Position numbers and translations under genes: made by a program. The notes beneath the pieces were generated by a model. That model ran no database searches. It was not told the origin of the DNA and worked only from the letters and a program-made list of their open reading frames with translations. DNA of 64,000 nt from Lepidodermella squamata (taxonomy: Eukaryota; Gastrotricha). Positions 12,654 through 23,986 of the stretch are shown here, piece by piece (the stretch's first letter is position 1; the number at the start of each line of letters is the position of its first letter). Location of the stretch: the NCBI GenBank assembly GCA_047495785.1, contig JBLDXI010000003.1, positions 2,728,001-2,792,000 of the forward strand. The letters are read 5' to 3'.

Positions 12654-13799
12654 TCAAGCGCGACGTTTGGATACGCGGCTGTCATCGTCGACTGGCAGGT
12701 GTTCGAACGAATTATCGCCTGAATGGTGCTGTTCTAGCTTAGCGTCCTCATGCTCATCGCCCTCGCCACTGTGGCCATCCATCTGCAAATAACGAACAGT
12801 TTCCTTCATCTTGCGAAGTTTCGTCACCAGACTTTGAATCTCATCCGACTGAACGCGGTGATTCAACGGGTTGGGTTGATAGTTATTCTTGCTCCGCTCC
12901 TCCTCGTGATGAACCCTCGGCTTCGGAGTTGTGGGAGTCGTCGTCGTTGTTTGGCCTGGCTTAAACTTGGTCGATGAAGCAGTTGCTTGCGTTGTCACTT
13001 CGACGGCGGCGAGGTTAGAGGACTTCAGGCGTAAAGTTTGCCTTTCATCGCTGTCTTGGCCCTGGAAATTGTACTCCTTCCGAAGGGCAGCTCGTTCCTT
13101 CTGGTATTTTCGATGAGCCTGAAAAAAAAAAAATTCACAAGGAAATTCTTGACCAAAACAAATAAAAAATAAATTATTAGATAAAAAACTTTGCGCGAAA
13201 AATTAAAATAAAAAGATTAAAAAAAAAATCCAAGATATTTTTCCAAAATTTATGGATCAACAAAAAATGAAGGAAATCTTCCGGAACGGAATTCATAATC
13301 AACTTCGATTTTAAATCTCAATAAAAAATTTCAAAATAATAAAGAAGATTTACTTCGAGGTCTCGCTTTAAGAAGGATTTGTTTAAATTCGACAGAATTT
13401 TCTCGTATTTCTCATGCATAGCGCGATGGTTGCGCTTGAACGTAGCCGTCAGCTCGTCGCGCCTGTCCTTGTACTCGCGAATTTTGCTGATGCCCTCGAG
13501 CACGGTCGGCATTTTCATCAGCTTGTCCTCGGCGGCTTTCGGCAAATTGTGCAACTCAACTAGGTCATCGCTGATTTTATCGTCGAGAAACAGACGCAAA
13601 AACTGCTCCAGTGCTTCACGAGTCTCCTTGTCACCATCTTGCTCCTTGGCGTAACAACTAGCCAAAACTGGAAAAAATCGTAAAATTCGTGAAAATTCGG
13701 AAAATAAAAAAATCGTAAAATATTGAATAATAAATAATTAAAATATTAAAAAATACCTGCAAGGCAAAGAAAAACCGATAAAACCACAGAGTTGTTCAT
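12654..13799 (-). CDS. Secreted coiled-coil protein, unknown function
   Basis: Three exons (13799-13757, 13667-13354, 13118-12654) join in phase to 273 residues. Exon 1 encodes the signal peptide start (MNNSVVLSVFLCLA) and ends in phase 1; cleavage is likely near SCYA. Exon 2 is highly charged and helical, probably coiled-coil. Exon 3 has a Thr/Pro-rich stretch (TTTTTPTTPKP) that looks like an O-glycosylated linker, then a second helical segment and an acidic, His-containing tail ending KRRA. The gene lies head-to-head with the next one across about 200 bp, so the two may be co-regulated. No known family is recognised. Confidence 0.75.
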
Positions 13800-14001
13800 T
13801 CTTTTAAACCGACAAAATTTCAATAGCTGAACTAAAATTGAAAAACGTTTAAGCCGAATCGCGTGTATGGATTTTCAACACCTCAAACAGGTTTCAAACT
13901 CGTGTCATTAAAAATCGCGTGCCACAATTTTCCACTCATTCCGTAAATAATGTCAATTTTTTTCTATTTTATTACAAGGCGTTCGTGTAATTTTATTACT
14001 A
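13800..14001. promoter_or_regulatory. Short divergent promoter region
   Basis: Only 202 bp separate the start codons of two secreted-protein genes pointing away from each other. Both genes begin with a tiny signal-peptide exon. A shared bidirectional promoter is inferred from spacing; no specific motif is claimed. Confidence 0.4.
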
Positions 14002-15000
14002 ATGAACGGTTATTTAGCGATTTTTGTTCTCCTTATCGGTAATTTTTCATTGATTTTTGGTTATTAAGAATTTACCGATTTTTTGTTAGGAGTTTGCTCG
14101 GCTGGTTTTCCTCCGAAAAATGGAAAGCCAATCGTTGATAGTGGCGATAATGTTCGTCACTTCCGGCACGCCAGGAGTCTGAAACATCGCGAAACTTCGG
14201 ACGAAACCGCGAAGCAGAACCCGATTTTCCTACCCGCGAAGAAATCAGTCGGATTCGAACATGCCAAAGTCGCGATCGCAAAAACTAAAGCTTCGAACAA
14301 CGTCGAGCAGAAAAGTCCTGACGAAAAAATGGCTGAATCTTTCGAGTTCAAGCCCCGTTGTTCGATCGAGCACCACATCGATGAGCATTTCAACGGCAAA
14401 CTCGGCGAGCTGTACCGGCTTTTCCTGAAACGCTACGGCCGGCAGGTTGTTTCGGGTAAAAAGTACGCGGAACAGGTGCGGAACCTGGCGAAAGACGATG
14501 ATAAATCTGTGTACAAGTACAGCGAGGAGGAGATTTCGAACTACGAAGTTGCGAAGGAGTTGGCTAGACTCGAGGCTGGGGATGACAGTCGGATGGACGA
14601 TGAAGATGAGGCGCCTGGGTACCTAGACTCGCTTGATTATCACAAGAAAAATCTGCTGCGGAAACACGCTGGTCGGTCGGAGGTTTCTGAGGAGAAACCA
14701 TCGCCGAAGTCATCGCATCACGACCTTCCTAGTGCTAAGCCGAATAATTTGAACAAGGCCTACCCGAATTTGTTCCATTTCCAGGAGGAAGATAACGACC
14801 GCCGTTCGCCGATGAAGATCAGCTATTTCGATAAATTGAATGAGAAGATCAATTACCATTACCAGAATGCTGAGGAACAAGATAAAGGCAAAAATACTCA
14901 GCCTCGGGCTGGCTCTGGGTGGTCGAATTTCGGTAACGTCAAGCAATTGAAACCAGCCCAGAATGCTCGTCACCAGTACGCTAAGCCGAATTTCTTCTGA
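14002..15000 (+). CDS. Secreted charged protein with C-terminal RSPxK motif
   Basis: Exon 1 (14002-14038) encodes the signal peptide (MNGYLAIFVLLIGVCSAG across the junction). After a 51-bp phase-1 intron, exon 2 (14090-15000) completes 315 residues. The mature part is Lys-, Glu-, His- and Asp-rich with one Cys in the middle and a helical segment around residues 120-190. The C-terminal region has RRSPMKISYFDKLNEK, which resembles ERSPFKVEYFSSIKDF in the gene at 35717-36795, so the two may be distant paralogues. Function unknown. Confidence 0.75.
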
Positions 15001-15292
15001 CAACCTTCTCTACAGGACTGATTCTGGATGATAATTAAATATTAATTGAATACTATTACTTCAATTTATTTCCCAGTGCTATTTGGAGCTATTTAATTTA
15101 ATAAAATTTTCTCAACCTGCATATTCTGTGAATCATCTTTGGACTATTTAAACGTTCAATTGGATGGTACGTTTTAACATAAAAAATTAGATCAAGGGAT
15201 GAGGCAGGAGTCCATAAGTGTAACATGTGCTCATTTCGGACAAACTCGTGTTTTTTGGGTTTTACTTATCATTTGTATTTATAAAAATTACG

Positions 15293-15775
15293 TAGGGTGA
15301 CTACAACCTAAGGGAGTCTATAAGACATATCTCCGCGCTGAGAAATAGGAAATGTATAATAAATTCTGTGACGGATACCAAATAACCCGTGTCTCGTAGG
15401 CTTGGTGATGAGCTAGGACCTGTTTTATGAGTGTCACCAAAATGCCCTCAAGTGTCATCAAAATCGAGTTTGCTCAATTATCACCGGTGATCAAACATTT
15501 TCTAGGTAGATCTCACCACGCTGATGACCTTTTTCTTTGAGAGCGGCTTCCTAGCTATCACCATTCTCGAGATAACCGCTCAGGTGTGACGCCAGGTTTG
15601 AGGTCACGTGACCAACTTGACACTGGATTTTCTCCCTAACCGCAAGTGATACAAATATGGGGTTTTCGAATTCTTGCTCCCCAATTTTTTCTCTATCGAA
15701 ATAGCGCGTGCCAATAAGGAAAGAAAAATAAAATATTTTCTCAAAAATATTCTGGGCTTCAACAGTCACTGCCCC
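15293..15775 (+). repeat. Dispersed repeat, copy 1 of 4
   Basis: About 480 bp sharing order and long identical blocks with 27419-27875, 30250-30690 and 46505-46905. It begins TAGGGTGACTACAACC. All copies carry the 12-bp palindrome GGTCACGTGACC (15602-15613 here) followed by AACTTGACACTGGATT. No coding capacity. It is probably a short nonautonomous element of unknown class. Confidence 0.75.
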
Positions 15776-15963
15776 GCAAATAAAAAGGTGACAAGAGCGA
15801 TTTGAATCAACATTTTTCTATTCGATTTCCCTTCAAGTTTCTGATTTTTACCAGGATTTTTTCAGTATATTTGTTATTTATTTTTGCACTTTGATACGAC
15901 CCATAAGTATCACACTTATTTATTAGCATTTATCATCTCGAATTTATTCAATGAAATTAGAAA

Positions 15964-16000
15964 CACTGTTGCAACAACTTGTGGCCCTGAAAAGGGCCGG
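15964..16000 (-). terminator. Histone H3 mRNA 3' stem-loop module
   Basis: On the minus strand GGCCCTTTTCAGGGCC forms the 6-bp stem, 4-nt loop hairpin that replaces poly(A) on replication-dependent histone mRNAs. It is followed directly by ACAAGTTGTTGCAACAGTG. The module starts about 35 nt after the H3 stop and is the same at all four histone genes here. Confidence 0.95.
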
Positions 16001-16033
16001 TCGGTGTGGTGAGATCTTCAGTGAACTGGTGGT

Positions 16034-16663
<630 letters not shown>

Positions 16664-16665
16664 AG

Positions 16666-17679
16666 ATGACGTCGGCAGCTGGACAAGCGAAGGTCCTCGA
16701 CTGTGGCAAATGGCCGGCGGACGCATTTGGTGGCAAGGCGTGGTCTCATCAGCCAGGCGACTACGCCAAGCGGCCCGTCCAACGACCCGAGCGACAACCG
16801 GTTCGACCTTTGCTCTGGAAAGCGAAGACGTACGGCCTTCCCGACTGGGCCGAGCTAGACGAAGTCGAAACCGACCTTAAAGGTGACGGTATTTCTAAAT
16901 TAATTAGAATTCCATCTAAAATCGGCCGCAATGGCCCAGTTGTCATTGAATTTAATAGTGAAGATGCCCGGAAGAAAGCGTTCGATACTGGCCTTGTCTG
17001 GTGCTCGATGCTTCTGAAGGTCGTTCCGTACGTCGAGAAGCTGCAGCCCAGGCAGTGCTACCGGTGTCAGGGTTTCGGCCACGTCGAGCTCGCGTGTCCT
17101 GAGAAGCAGCCGAAGTGCGCCAACTGCAGTGGTCCTCACGACCGGCGAGTCCTAGGCGCCTGCCCGATCGAAGCTGAGAAGAAGAAGCGCGAGGCGGAGC
17201 GGCAACGCCACCTTGAGCAGATGACCGACGAGATCGTGGTCCCGGAGCCTCTGCACCTGGTCTGCGCCAACTGCGGCAAAGACCACTCGGCGAGCTACGG
17301 CGGCTGCGAAGAGAAGAGGAAGTGGAGTCAAGTCGTCGCCGGCAAGGCCGATCGCAAGCCCGAGCAGAAGCCCGAGCAGAAGTCGACCCCGCCGGCCGAG
17401 CAGGCGAAGAAGACGGCAGAGAGTACTGGTAGCGACGACGGTGTCATCCGCAAGGAGGACATTCTGGACATCCTGAAGACGATGGCGACGGCGATGGTGG
17501 CGGCTTTCACAGCGGCGAACAATGTCGGCAAAGGCAAGTCACCTGCTGATGCTGTTGTTGCTGTCATCGCGGATAGTCTCGCCGCGCTGGTCAAGCCCGA
17601 CACGGTACGATCATGGTTCGCCAAGGCACCGCGTCAACCGCCCAGTTCAGGCAACAACGGTCGAACGGGTCGCCGCTGA
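16666..17679 (+). CDS. LINE ORF1, gag-like zinc-knuckle protein
   Basis: A 337-residue protein. After an N-terminal nucleic-acid-binding-like region, residues about 130-165 carry a first zinc knuckle (CYRCQGFGHVELAC, CX2CX4HX4C) and a following CANCSGPHDRRVLGAC. A third knuckle-like motif (CANCGKDHSASYGGC) lies near residue 205. The C-terminal region is Lys/Glu-rich and then helical. It should package the element RNA. The frame ends with TGA two bases before the likely ORF2 ATG. The N-terminus may be short if the element is 5'-truncated. Confidence 0.85.
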   Translation: MTSAAGQAKVLDCGKWPADAFGGKAWSHQPGDYAKRPVQRPERQPVRPLLWKAKTYGLPDWAELDEVETDLKGDGISKLIRIPSKIGRNGPVVIEFNSEDARKKAFDTGLVWCSMLLKVVPYVEKLQPRQCYRCQGFGHVELACPEKQPKCANCSGPHDRRVLGACPIEAEKKKREAERQRHLEQMTDEIVVPEPLHLVCANCGKDHSASYGGCEEKRKWSQVVAGKADRKPEQKPEQKSTPPAEQAKKTAESTGSDDGVIRKEDILDILKTMATAMVAAFTAANNVGKGKSPADAVVAVIADSLAALVKPDTVRSWFAKAPRQPPSSGNNGRTGRR

Positions 17680-17681
17680 GT

Positions 17682-20543
17682 ATGGCCAAGTGGACCGACG
17701 GGCAAGCCGGTATGGAGAGATGGTTGTCTGTCGTAGGATGGAACTGCAACCGGTTCAACGCACGTCACCCAGCAGATTATGCTCATTTAGTAGACGAGAT
17801 TAGGCCACATGTGATATGTTTATCTGAAACTTGGTTGCTAAATAGTGATTTTGATAATTACGATTTGCTCGGCTACACTGCCTACCCTTCCGCGAGAAAA
17901 AAGGACAAAATGGGTGGCGGTGTAGCCGTTCTCCTTCGCTCAGACCTAGAATTAATATCTATTACCGAATATGTTTACGCTGAGGACGACCCGAAGTCAG
18001 CGACGGAGTGGCTCGCGGTCACGTTTCGACTGCCCGGTAGCAACGAGGAGCTGACCGTGGCGGCGTTCTACCGTGCGCCCGATGTCGAGCTGGACGCGGA
18101 GGCTCTTAGGACCGTTCTGAAGCGCGGCCGCTGCATGGTCTACGGCGACTTCAACGCTACGATCGGCTGGCTCGGCTACGATGGCTACGACCGGCCCGGA
18201 AGGCTGATCGACGAGATTGTGGTGGATGGCGATGGTGTGTGTCTGAACAAGGCGAACGACCCGACGTTCTGGTCGCACTTGGGCAACGGCTCGACGAACG
18301 ACCTGTGGCTGGTGTCGCCGGACGTGGCGGCGCGGTGCGAGCAGGTGGAGGTGTCGGAGACGTTTGGCAGCAACCACGCGGCGATCTGCACCCGGTTCCA
18401 GTTGGGCCCGGCTGGTGGCAACGGCGACAACGCGACGCAGCAAATGCGGCGCAACTACGCTGAAGCGGACTGGCCGAAGTTTGTGGCTGAAATCGACCGG
18501 CGGCTCGAGGAGGTCGTACCGCCGGACCCGATGACGGCGACCGAGCAGCAACTCGACGACTACGACGCGACAGTGGTCAAGGCGATGACCGACGCGGCGG
18601 ACGCGGCGATCCCGCTCGTACCGGCGAAGAAGATCCGAGGGTGGCGCCTGACACCGAAAATCAAGGCGGCGATACGAAGTCGACACCGTTATCAGCGGCT
18701 GTGGCGGTCGACCAAATCGTTTTATTACAAGCGGTTGTGGCAGTCGAAATGCCGCGAAGTCAAGCGGCTGGTCAAGGATGCCAAGGCGAAAGCTCTGGCG
18801 GCCAAGATCAAGGCGATCGAGCGGCACCGCCACATCAACATGCGGTCTTTCTGGCGGCAGTACCAGCAGGTCAGCTCGGGCGAGGGCTACACCCCGAGGG
18901 CCCGGTTCAAGCCGATCAAGGCGCCCGATGGTTCTATGGCGACGACCGACGAACAGCGAGCCGACGTAATTGGGCAGCACCTGTGCAGCTCATTCGAAGG
19001 CGATGCGCGGCCACCCCAGTGTGCCGAGGGGGCCGCGCTTCATAACCAGGTCAGTGTCGCTTTTCCAGAAAAATGTAGTGATGTTTTAAACCCTCTCCCG
19101 GTGGGCGACGCGAGACGCAACGCCGATAGGTCGCTTCTCATCAGCCGGTCCGAATTTCGACGGGCCGTTCGAGGGCTGCGACTCAAAGCACCGGGTCTGG
19201 ACGACATCAGCAATCTGCTAATCAAGCGGGGCGGCGCGACGCTTCACCGGCATCTGCGCTGCTTGTTCAACCTGTCCTTGGCAACTGGCTACGTCCCGCG
19301 GCGGTGGAAAATCGCCGTAATCGTGCCGCTGCCTCGGGCGGGCAAGGATTTGTCTACACCGGACGGTTATCGACCGGTCTCGCTCTTGCCTACAATCGCA
19401 AAGCTGCTGGAGTTGATTCTCGCACGGCGGCTACTCGAGATGGCAGAACGAGCCGGAATTCTACCCGAACACCAGAGCGGATTCCGTTTGCTGCGCTCGA
19501 CCGACGACGCACTGTTTCGGCTGTCGGAGTTGGTCGCTCGCGGTTTTACACGGCGAAGAGCAACGGTGGCGGCCTCCATCGATTTCAAGGGCGCATTCAA
19601 CGCCGTGTGGCACGATGGGCTGCGTCTGAAGCTAGTCGAGCTGGCGCCAAAGAAGGTTCCGGTCGGCCTCGTCCGTTGGCTGTCGTCGTTTCTCCGCGAT
19701 CGGCAGTTCTGCGTACGGGTCGGCGAGGCAATCAGCCGACTGTTCGCAATTAAGGCTGGCGTGCCGCAAGGCAGCTCGCTTTCACCGGTCTTATTCATCA
19801 TTTTCACGGCCAACCTGTTGGCCGACACTGACAACCCGACGAACGCGTCGTTTGCCGACGATGCGATGACGGCTGCCTCGGCCCGCGATGTTAAAACCGC
19901 GGCCAAGGTGGTGCAAGCCGCTCTCGACCGGGTCTCTCGCTGGAGCCGGATGTGGCGGCTGCCTCTGAACCCGACGAAGTGTGTGGCGATGTTGTTTCGA
20001 CGTAACAACAAGAAGCACTCGCCGAAAGATGTCGAGCTGTTTGTCGATGGCGTCAAACTCGAAGTCGTCGACAGCACGAAGTACCTAGGCGTGACTTTCG
20101 ACTCGCGGCTCTCGTTCCGCGAGCACTTCCGCACGGTTGCCGACAAGTGCAAGCGCCGCCTTAATGGCCTGCGCCTCGTTGCTGGCAAACGTCTTGGCTT
20201 CAGCGTCAGGTCGGCACTGCTAGTCTACAAGCAGCTGATCCGATCTGTGATGGAATATGGCGCACCGGCGTGGGTTGGCCGTCTCAACAAGCCGTCCCGC
20301 GTCGCGAATCTACAAGTTGTCCAGAACGCCGCTCTTCGGACGGCGCTTCATCTGCCTCGCGATACTCGCATTAGCGAGCTACATCAGCTTGCCGGTGTGA
20401 GGCTCTTCTGCCGACACGTCGTCCTTCGCTGCCGGCGCTACCTGGCACGAGCAACGAAGAACTTGAAGGTGATCAAGCACCTGGCTGGTCAGCACGCTGT
20501 GTGGCCGTCGAAAAACGGCCCGCTATCCGTCATTCTGCGCTAA
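17682..20543 (+). CDS. LINE ORF2, endonuclease-reverse transcriptase
   Basis: The frame is open from 17613, overlapping the end of ORF1. The ATG at 17682, 2 nt past the ORF1 stop, suits coupled reinitiation, giving 953 residues. The N-terminal APE endonuclease shows GWNCN, SETWL, GDFNA and STNDLWL; its last motif reads GSNH where GSDH is usual. The reverse transcriptase follows (GYRPVSLLPTIAKLLE, DFKGAFNAVWH, GVPQGSSLSPVLF, and the catalytic FADD at about 19850). The C-terminal part has a jockey/R1-like LPRDTRISELH motif. No RNase H or C-terminal zinc finger is seen. Antisense frames inside it are codon shadows. Confidence 0.95.
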   Translation: MAKWTDGQAGMERWLSVVGWNCNRFNARHPADYAHLVDEIRPHVICLSETWLLNSDFDNYDLLGYTAYPSARKKDKMGGGVAVLLRSDLELISITEYVYAEDDPKSATEWLAVTFRLPGSNEELTVAAFYRAPDVELDAEALRTVLKRGRCMVYGDFNATIGWLGYDGYDRPGRLIDEIVVDGDGVCLNKANDPTFWSHLGNGSTNDLWLVSPDVAARCEQVEVSETFGSNHAAICTRFQLGPAGGNGDNATQQMRRNYAEADWPKFVAEIDRRLEEVVPPDPMTATEQQLDDYDATVVKAMTDAADAAIPLVPAKKIRGWRLTPKIKAAIRSRHRYQRLWRSTKSFYYKRLWQSKCREVKRLVKDAKAKALAAKIKAIERHRHINMRSFWRQYQQVSSGEGYTPRARFKPIKAPDGSMATTDEQRADVIGQHLCSSFEGDARPPQCAEGAALHNQVSVAFPEKCSDVLNPLPVGDARRNADRSLLISRSEFRRAVRGLRLKAPGLDDISNLLIKRGGATLHRHLRCLFNLSLATGYVPRRWKIAVIVPLPRAGKDLSTPDGYRPVSLLPTIAKLLELILARRLLEMAERAGILPEHQSGFRLLRSTDDALFRLSELVARGFTRRRATVAASIDFKGAFNAVWHDGLRLKLVELAPKKVPVGLVRWLSSFLRDRQFCVRVGEAISRLFAIKAGVPQGSSLSPVLFIIFTANLLADTDNPTNASFADDAMTAASARDVKTAAKVVQAALDRVSRWSRMWRLPLNPTKCVAMLFRRNNKKHSPKDVELFVDGVKLEVVDSTKYLGVTFDSRLSFREHFRTVADKCKRRLNGLRLVAGKRLGFSVRSALLVYKQLIRSVMEYGAPAWVGRLNKPSRVANLQVVQNAALRTALHLPRDTRISELHQLAGVRLFCRHVVLRCRRYLARATKNLKVIKHLAGQHAVWPSKNGPLSVILR

Positions 20544-20735
20544 AAAAGCTGAAAAATCAATCAAATATATATATTTTATTTCTCTATTTTATCCGGTGAT
20601 TCAAATAATTTCTCTCCTCCGTGATTCTGATAATAGCGTAGTTTTTCTGGAAATATTGATGATAATTCTGATGCAGTGTCGTATGGGCCGTACGACATTT
20701 TGACTGTCAAGAGGTCCAGTGCTAAATAAAACCAG

Positions 20736-20760
20736 AAAATGCACAAAAAACAAACGGTTG
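20736..20760 (+). repeat. Right target-site duplication of LINE
   Basis: AAAATGCACAAA then an A/C-rich insertion then CAAACGGTTG. It matches the left copy at 16646-16663 and marks where host H3-H4 spacer resumes. Confidence 0.7.
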
Positions 20761-20772
20761 TTAGTGGCTTAA

Positions 20773-21129
<357 letters not shown>

Positions 21130-21177
21130 GATCATCATCAATCGACTGCTCTCAACATCAGCGTCATAATCAGCCCT

Positions 21178-21216
21178 AACCGGCCCTTTTCAGGGCCACA
21201 AGTTGTTGCAACAGTG
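21178..21216 (+). terminator. Histone H4 mRNA 3' stem-loop module
   Basis: GGCCCTTTTCAGGGCC hairpin followed by ACAAGTTGTTGCAACAGTG, the same as at the other three histone genes. Confidence 0.95.
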
Positions 21217-21851
21217 TTTACCCTAAACGAGTAACGAAATAGTAAACCGATCAAATAATAAACATGCCTCGTCTTGTTGTCTGATTTTAAATAAAATTGC
21301 GGCTGAAATACAGGTGAAAGTGTTTGATTAAACAAACGAATAAGTTTTCGATCGAAATATTTGGGGAAATCCCATTATAAAAATTCCATTAAAAGTTCAG
21401 AGCTATCCGGTAAAATAAAAACTAAAGTAACATAGAATAAATAAATGAATAAATAAATAATGATGTAACTGCAGAATTCTGGCGAGATCGATTTGTCAGA
21501 AACTAATTCAAAACGAGAATGGAGTCAACCTGCGACTTGGAGCATTTTATAAGACTTAGCAAATTCAATTTGCAAACCGACCAGGTGGGTCATCGGCTAC
21601 GGCACTCGAAAGCCGTCTCAAATTATTTTTACCCAGTTACGTTTAGTTTTTTGGTGTCGCCAAAAAAAGAACCAGAATCCTTGGCAAATTTGCGATTGAA
21701 ATCGAGAAAATTGTTCGTAAAATTAGTAGTTCATCAAATCGATGGAAGAATAAATAAATTAATTAATTAATTAATTTTCTGTTTTCTGTTACGGGTAAGG
21801 TCTGGTTTCGATATCAAAACTCAGAAAACTACATTTCACTAGTAATAGCGA

Positions 21852-22545
21852 TACCGTGGTGTGGGGTAACTTGGCCGGAAATATGGTTTTTTGAACCTCT
21901 TATGTCTCCGGTAACTTGTTTTGCTTTAAATTTTATACCTAAAAAAATCCCCGTTCAATTCACGATCGATTGGTCAAAACCCGGTCGACGACCGATAAAA
22001 TCAATCGATTCTGTGGAGGTTGAAGTGATCTTGACCAAGTGGGGTAACTTGGCCGGTGCGTGGTGTAACTTGGCCGCATGGCTATTTCACTTGGCGATGA
22101 ACCGTCTGACAGAAACTAGGACGATGATTCATCACACCCTCTCATGTCCAGGCCAAATTTTGGTGCGCGTTTCGCACGTTAAAAATCGGCCAAGTTACCC
22201 CACAAAATTCAGGTAATTACCGCTCGCGATTGCGACATCAGTTTTCTGAGTTCAAGGTGTCATTTGAAAGATATCACCGGGAAGAATCTTTCTGTGAAAA
22301 CGGCGTTTTTATCCGATCCCAGAATTCCTTGTTATAAATGCTCAAAATCTCAGCGCCTAAAATGAACGAGTTGGTACTGACCTACCTTGTCATTTAAAAA
22401 ACGATTTTTCGAATTCGGTAAAAAGGGAGCTGTAGCTCAGGTGGCAAGGAATGTTCTTATGAAAAAAATCCTCGAAAAAAGTTTTTCTCGATGTGAAATC
22501 GTCTAGAAGGCGACTTTTACGGCCAAGTTACCCCACGCCACGGTA
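21852..22545. mobile_element. MITE-like DNA transposon, 26-bp terminal inverted repeats
   Basis: The ends are 26-bp inverted repeats with one mismatch, starting TACCGTGG at 21852 and ending CCACGGTA at 22545. The inner part GGGGTAACTTGGCC recurs inside the element at about 22043 and 22066 (direct) and 22189 (inverted). No transposase is present; the short frame at 21902-22216 has no recognisable domain. It lies between the H4 and H2A genes. Confidence 0.75.
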
Positions 22546-22692
22546 GAATTGTATCGCGCCATTTTTATTGTTTTTCGTATCAGCCGAATTTTTTATTCAC
22601 GCTCGAAATCGGTTTTTTGATAAATTTCACAAATCTACCTGCATTATACGATTATTTTATTTCCTTTTATGGCTAGTGAAAATAAGAACTAT

Positions 22693-22732
22693 AAACACTG
22701 TTGCAACAACTTGTGGCCCTGAAAAGGGCCGG
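22693..22732 (-). terminator. Histone H2A mRNA 3' stem-loop module
   Basis: The minus strand carries the GGCCCTTTTCAGGGCC hairpin and the conserved downstream ACAAGTTGTTGCAACAGTG. Confidence 0.95.
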
Positions 22733-22769
22733 TTCATGCTTTTTGAAAAGCAGCTCGATGGTTAGTCGC

Positions 22770-23213
22770 TTACTGAGATTGGCTAGCAGCGGCCTTCTTC
22801 TTGCCACCAGTCGCCGGCTTGGCAGCAGGTGCTTCGGCCGTCTTCTTGGGCAACAAGACGGTCTGGATGTTGGGCAGAACACCGCCTTGAGCAATCGTAA
22901 CGTGCGACAGCAGCTTGTTCAACTCCTCGTCGTTGCGGATCGCCAGTTGGATGTGGCGAGGCACGATGCGCGTCTTCTTGTTGTCACGAGCGGCGTTACC
23001 GGCCAACTCGAGCACTTCCGCAGCCAGGTACTCCATGACGGCGGCGAGGTACACAGGTGCACCAGCGCCGACACGCTCGGCGTAATTACCGCGCTTCAAC
23101 AAACGGGTGATACGACCGACCGGAAATTGAAGACCGGCACGCGATGACTTAGTCTTGGCCTTCTGGCGGTTAGCCTTGCCTCCCTTACCACGACCAGCAG
23201 CTGGAGCGGACAT
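22770..23213 (-). CDS. Histone H2A, H2A.X-like with SQ-containing tail
   Basis: An intronless 147-residue H2A. The core is canonical ([18 protein letters not shown], acidic patch region [30 protein letters not shown]). The tail is about 20 residues longer than ordinary H2A and aligns with the H2A.X tail (PKKT...GGKK..ASQ), ending ASQSQ. The usual SQ(E/D)-hydrophobic ending is therefore altered, but an SQ kinase site remains. It sits in the replication-dependent cluster with a stem-loop, so it may serve as both bulk H2A and damage-signalling H2A. It is divergently paired with H2B. Confidence 0.95.
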   Translation of the reverse strand: MSAPAAGRGKGGKANRQKAKTKSSRAGLQFPVGRITRLLKRGNYAERVGAGAPVYLAAVMEYLAAEVLELAGNAARDNKKTRIVPRHIQLAIRNDEELNKLLSHVTIAQGGVLPNIQTVLLPKKTAEAPAAKPATGGKKKAAASQSQ

Positions 23214-23572
23214 TGTTGATGATGTTGATAAGCGTTAAAATTGCGAATATTACAGAATGAGCACGAACAAATTGCCCGAACACCTGATTTTTCATTAAAT
23301 ACCCCACGTTGGCATTAATTTCTGTCTCATGTGCGATTCAAATTTTCAAATCATTGTTTATTGCTTTATTAGCCAATCAGATTGCGTGTTTTTACCGCGC
23401 GCGCGTATTTACAATTATTGCACACTTTATTGGCACGTGTCATTAACGCGAACCGGACGCGCGCACTAATGCCGACCGGATGTTATAATGAAAGCGAAAT
23501 TGCGCGCTTAGATTGTTCGGAAGTTGTAATAAATTTTTGCTTAATCAACGCTTGAAATCTCAATCTACCACC
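23214..23572. promoter_or_regulatory. H2A-H2B divergent promoter
   Basis: 359 bp between the two start codons. A CCAAT box lies at 23373-23377, a GCGCGCGCG run near 23398-23406, and a TATAA at 23484-23488, about 85 bp before the H2B ATG. It has the same style (CCAAT plus GC-alternating) as the H3 upstream region. Confidence 0.65.
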
Positions 23573-23947
23573 ATGTCGCCTAAGGTTACTGGTAAAGTTG
23601 CGTCGAAGGGTTCGAAGAAGGCCGCGAAGCCGAAGACCGCCGGCGAGAAGAAGAAGCGCCATCGTCGCCGTGAGTCGTACAACATCTACATCTACAAGGT
23701 GTTGAAGCAGGTTCACCCTGACACCGGCATCTCCGGCAAGGCTATGGCCATCATGAACTCGTTCGTCAACGACATCTTCGAGCGCATCGCCCTCGAGTCG
23801 TCGCGCCTGGCGCACTACAACAAGAAGGCCACAATCAGCAGTCGAGAGGTACAAACGGCTGTTCGACTCCTGTTGCCCGGTGAGCTCGCCAAGCACGCCG
23901 TCTCCGAGGGCACCAAGGCTGTCACCAAGTACACCAGCTCGAAATAA
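23573..23947 (+). CDS. Histone H2B
   Basis: An intronless 124-residue H2B starting [20 protein letters not shown], with the family core ([40 protein letters not shown]) and the conserved end [16 protein letters not shown] including the ubiquitylated Lys. The in-frame ATG at 23513 would add a non-histone leader; 23573 is the conserved start, in the context ACCATG. The stem-loop lies about 40 nt past the stop. Confidence 0.98.
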   Translation: MSPKVTGKVASKGSKKAAKPKTAGEKKKRHRRRESYNIYIYKVLKQVHPDTGISGKAMAIMNSFVNDIFERIALESSRLAHYNKKATISSREVQTAVRLLLPGELAKHAVSEGTKAVTKYTSSK

Positions 23948-23986
23948 GCTGCTGACGAAGACATCAACATCGTCTTCCTACTCCGA

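Larger units (their letters stand above)
16664..20735 (+). mobile_element. Non-LTR retrotransposon (jockey/R1-like) inserted between H3 and H4
   Basis: A roughly 4.07-kb element bounded by near-identical 18-25 bp direct repeats. It has a gag-like ORF1 with CCHC zinc knuckles and an ORF2 with APE-type endonuclease and reverse transcriptase, and no terminal repeats. The coding part is distinctly GC-rich against the AT-rich host. The 3' end carries an AATAAA (about 20724) but no poly(A) tail. ORF1 begins almost at the left boundary, so either the 5' UTR is minimal or the element is slightly 5'-truncated. Both ORFs are open, which suggests recent insertion. Confidence 0.85.

Noticed and set aside
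15551-15769. 72-codon minus-strand ORF
   Set aside because: It lies in the dispersed repeat and recurs with changes at 27692-27916; no sign of coding constraint.
17997-18980. Long minus-strand frame (327 codons) opposite the LINE ORF2
   Set aside because: Arg/Leu/Val-heavy shadow of the GC-rich RT gene, with no domain; the sense strand has all endonuclease and RT motifs.
19367-20188. Minus-strand frame of 273 codons opposite the RT
   Set aside because: Ser/Arg-rich codon shadow of the RT coding strand.
21902-22216. 104-codon plus-strand ORF within the MITE
   Set aside because: No transposase or other motif; it includes the internal copies of the terminal repeat.
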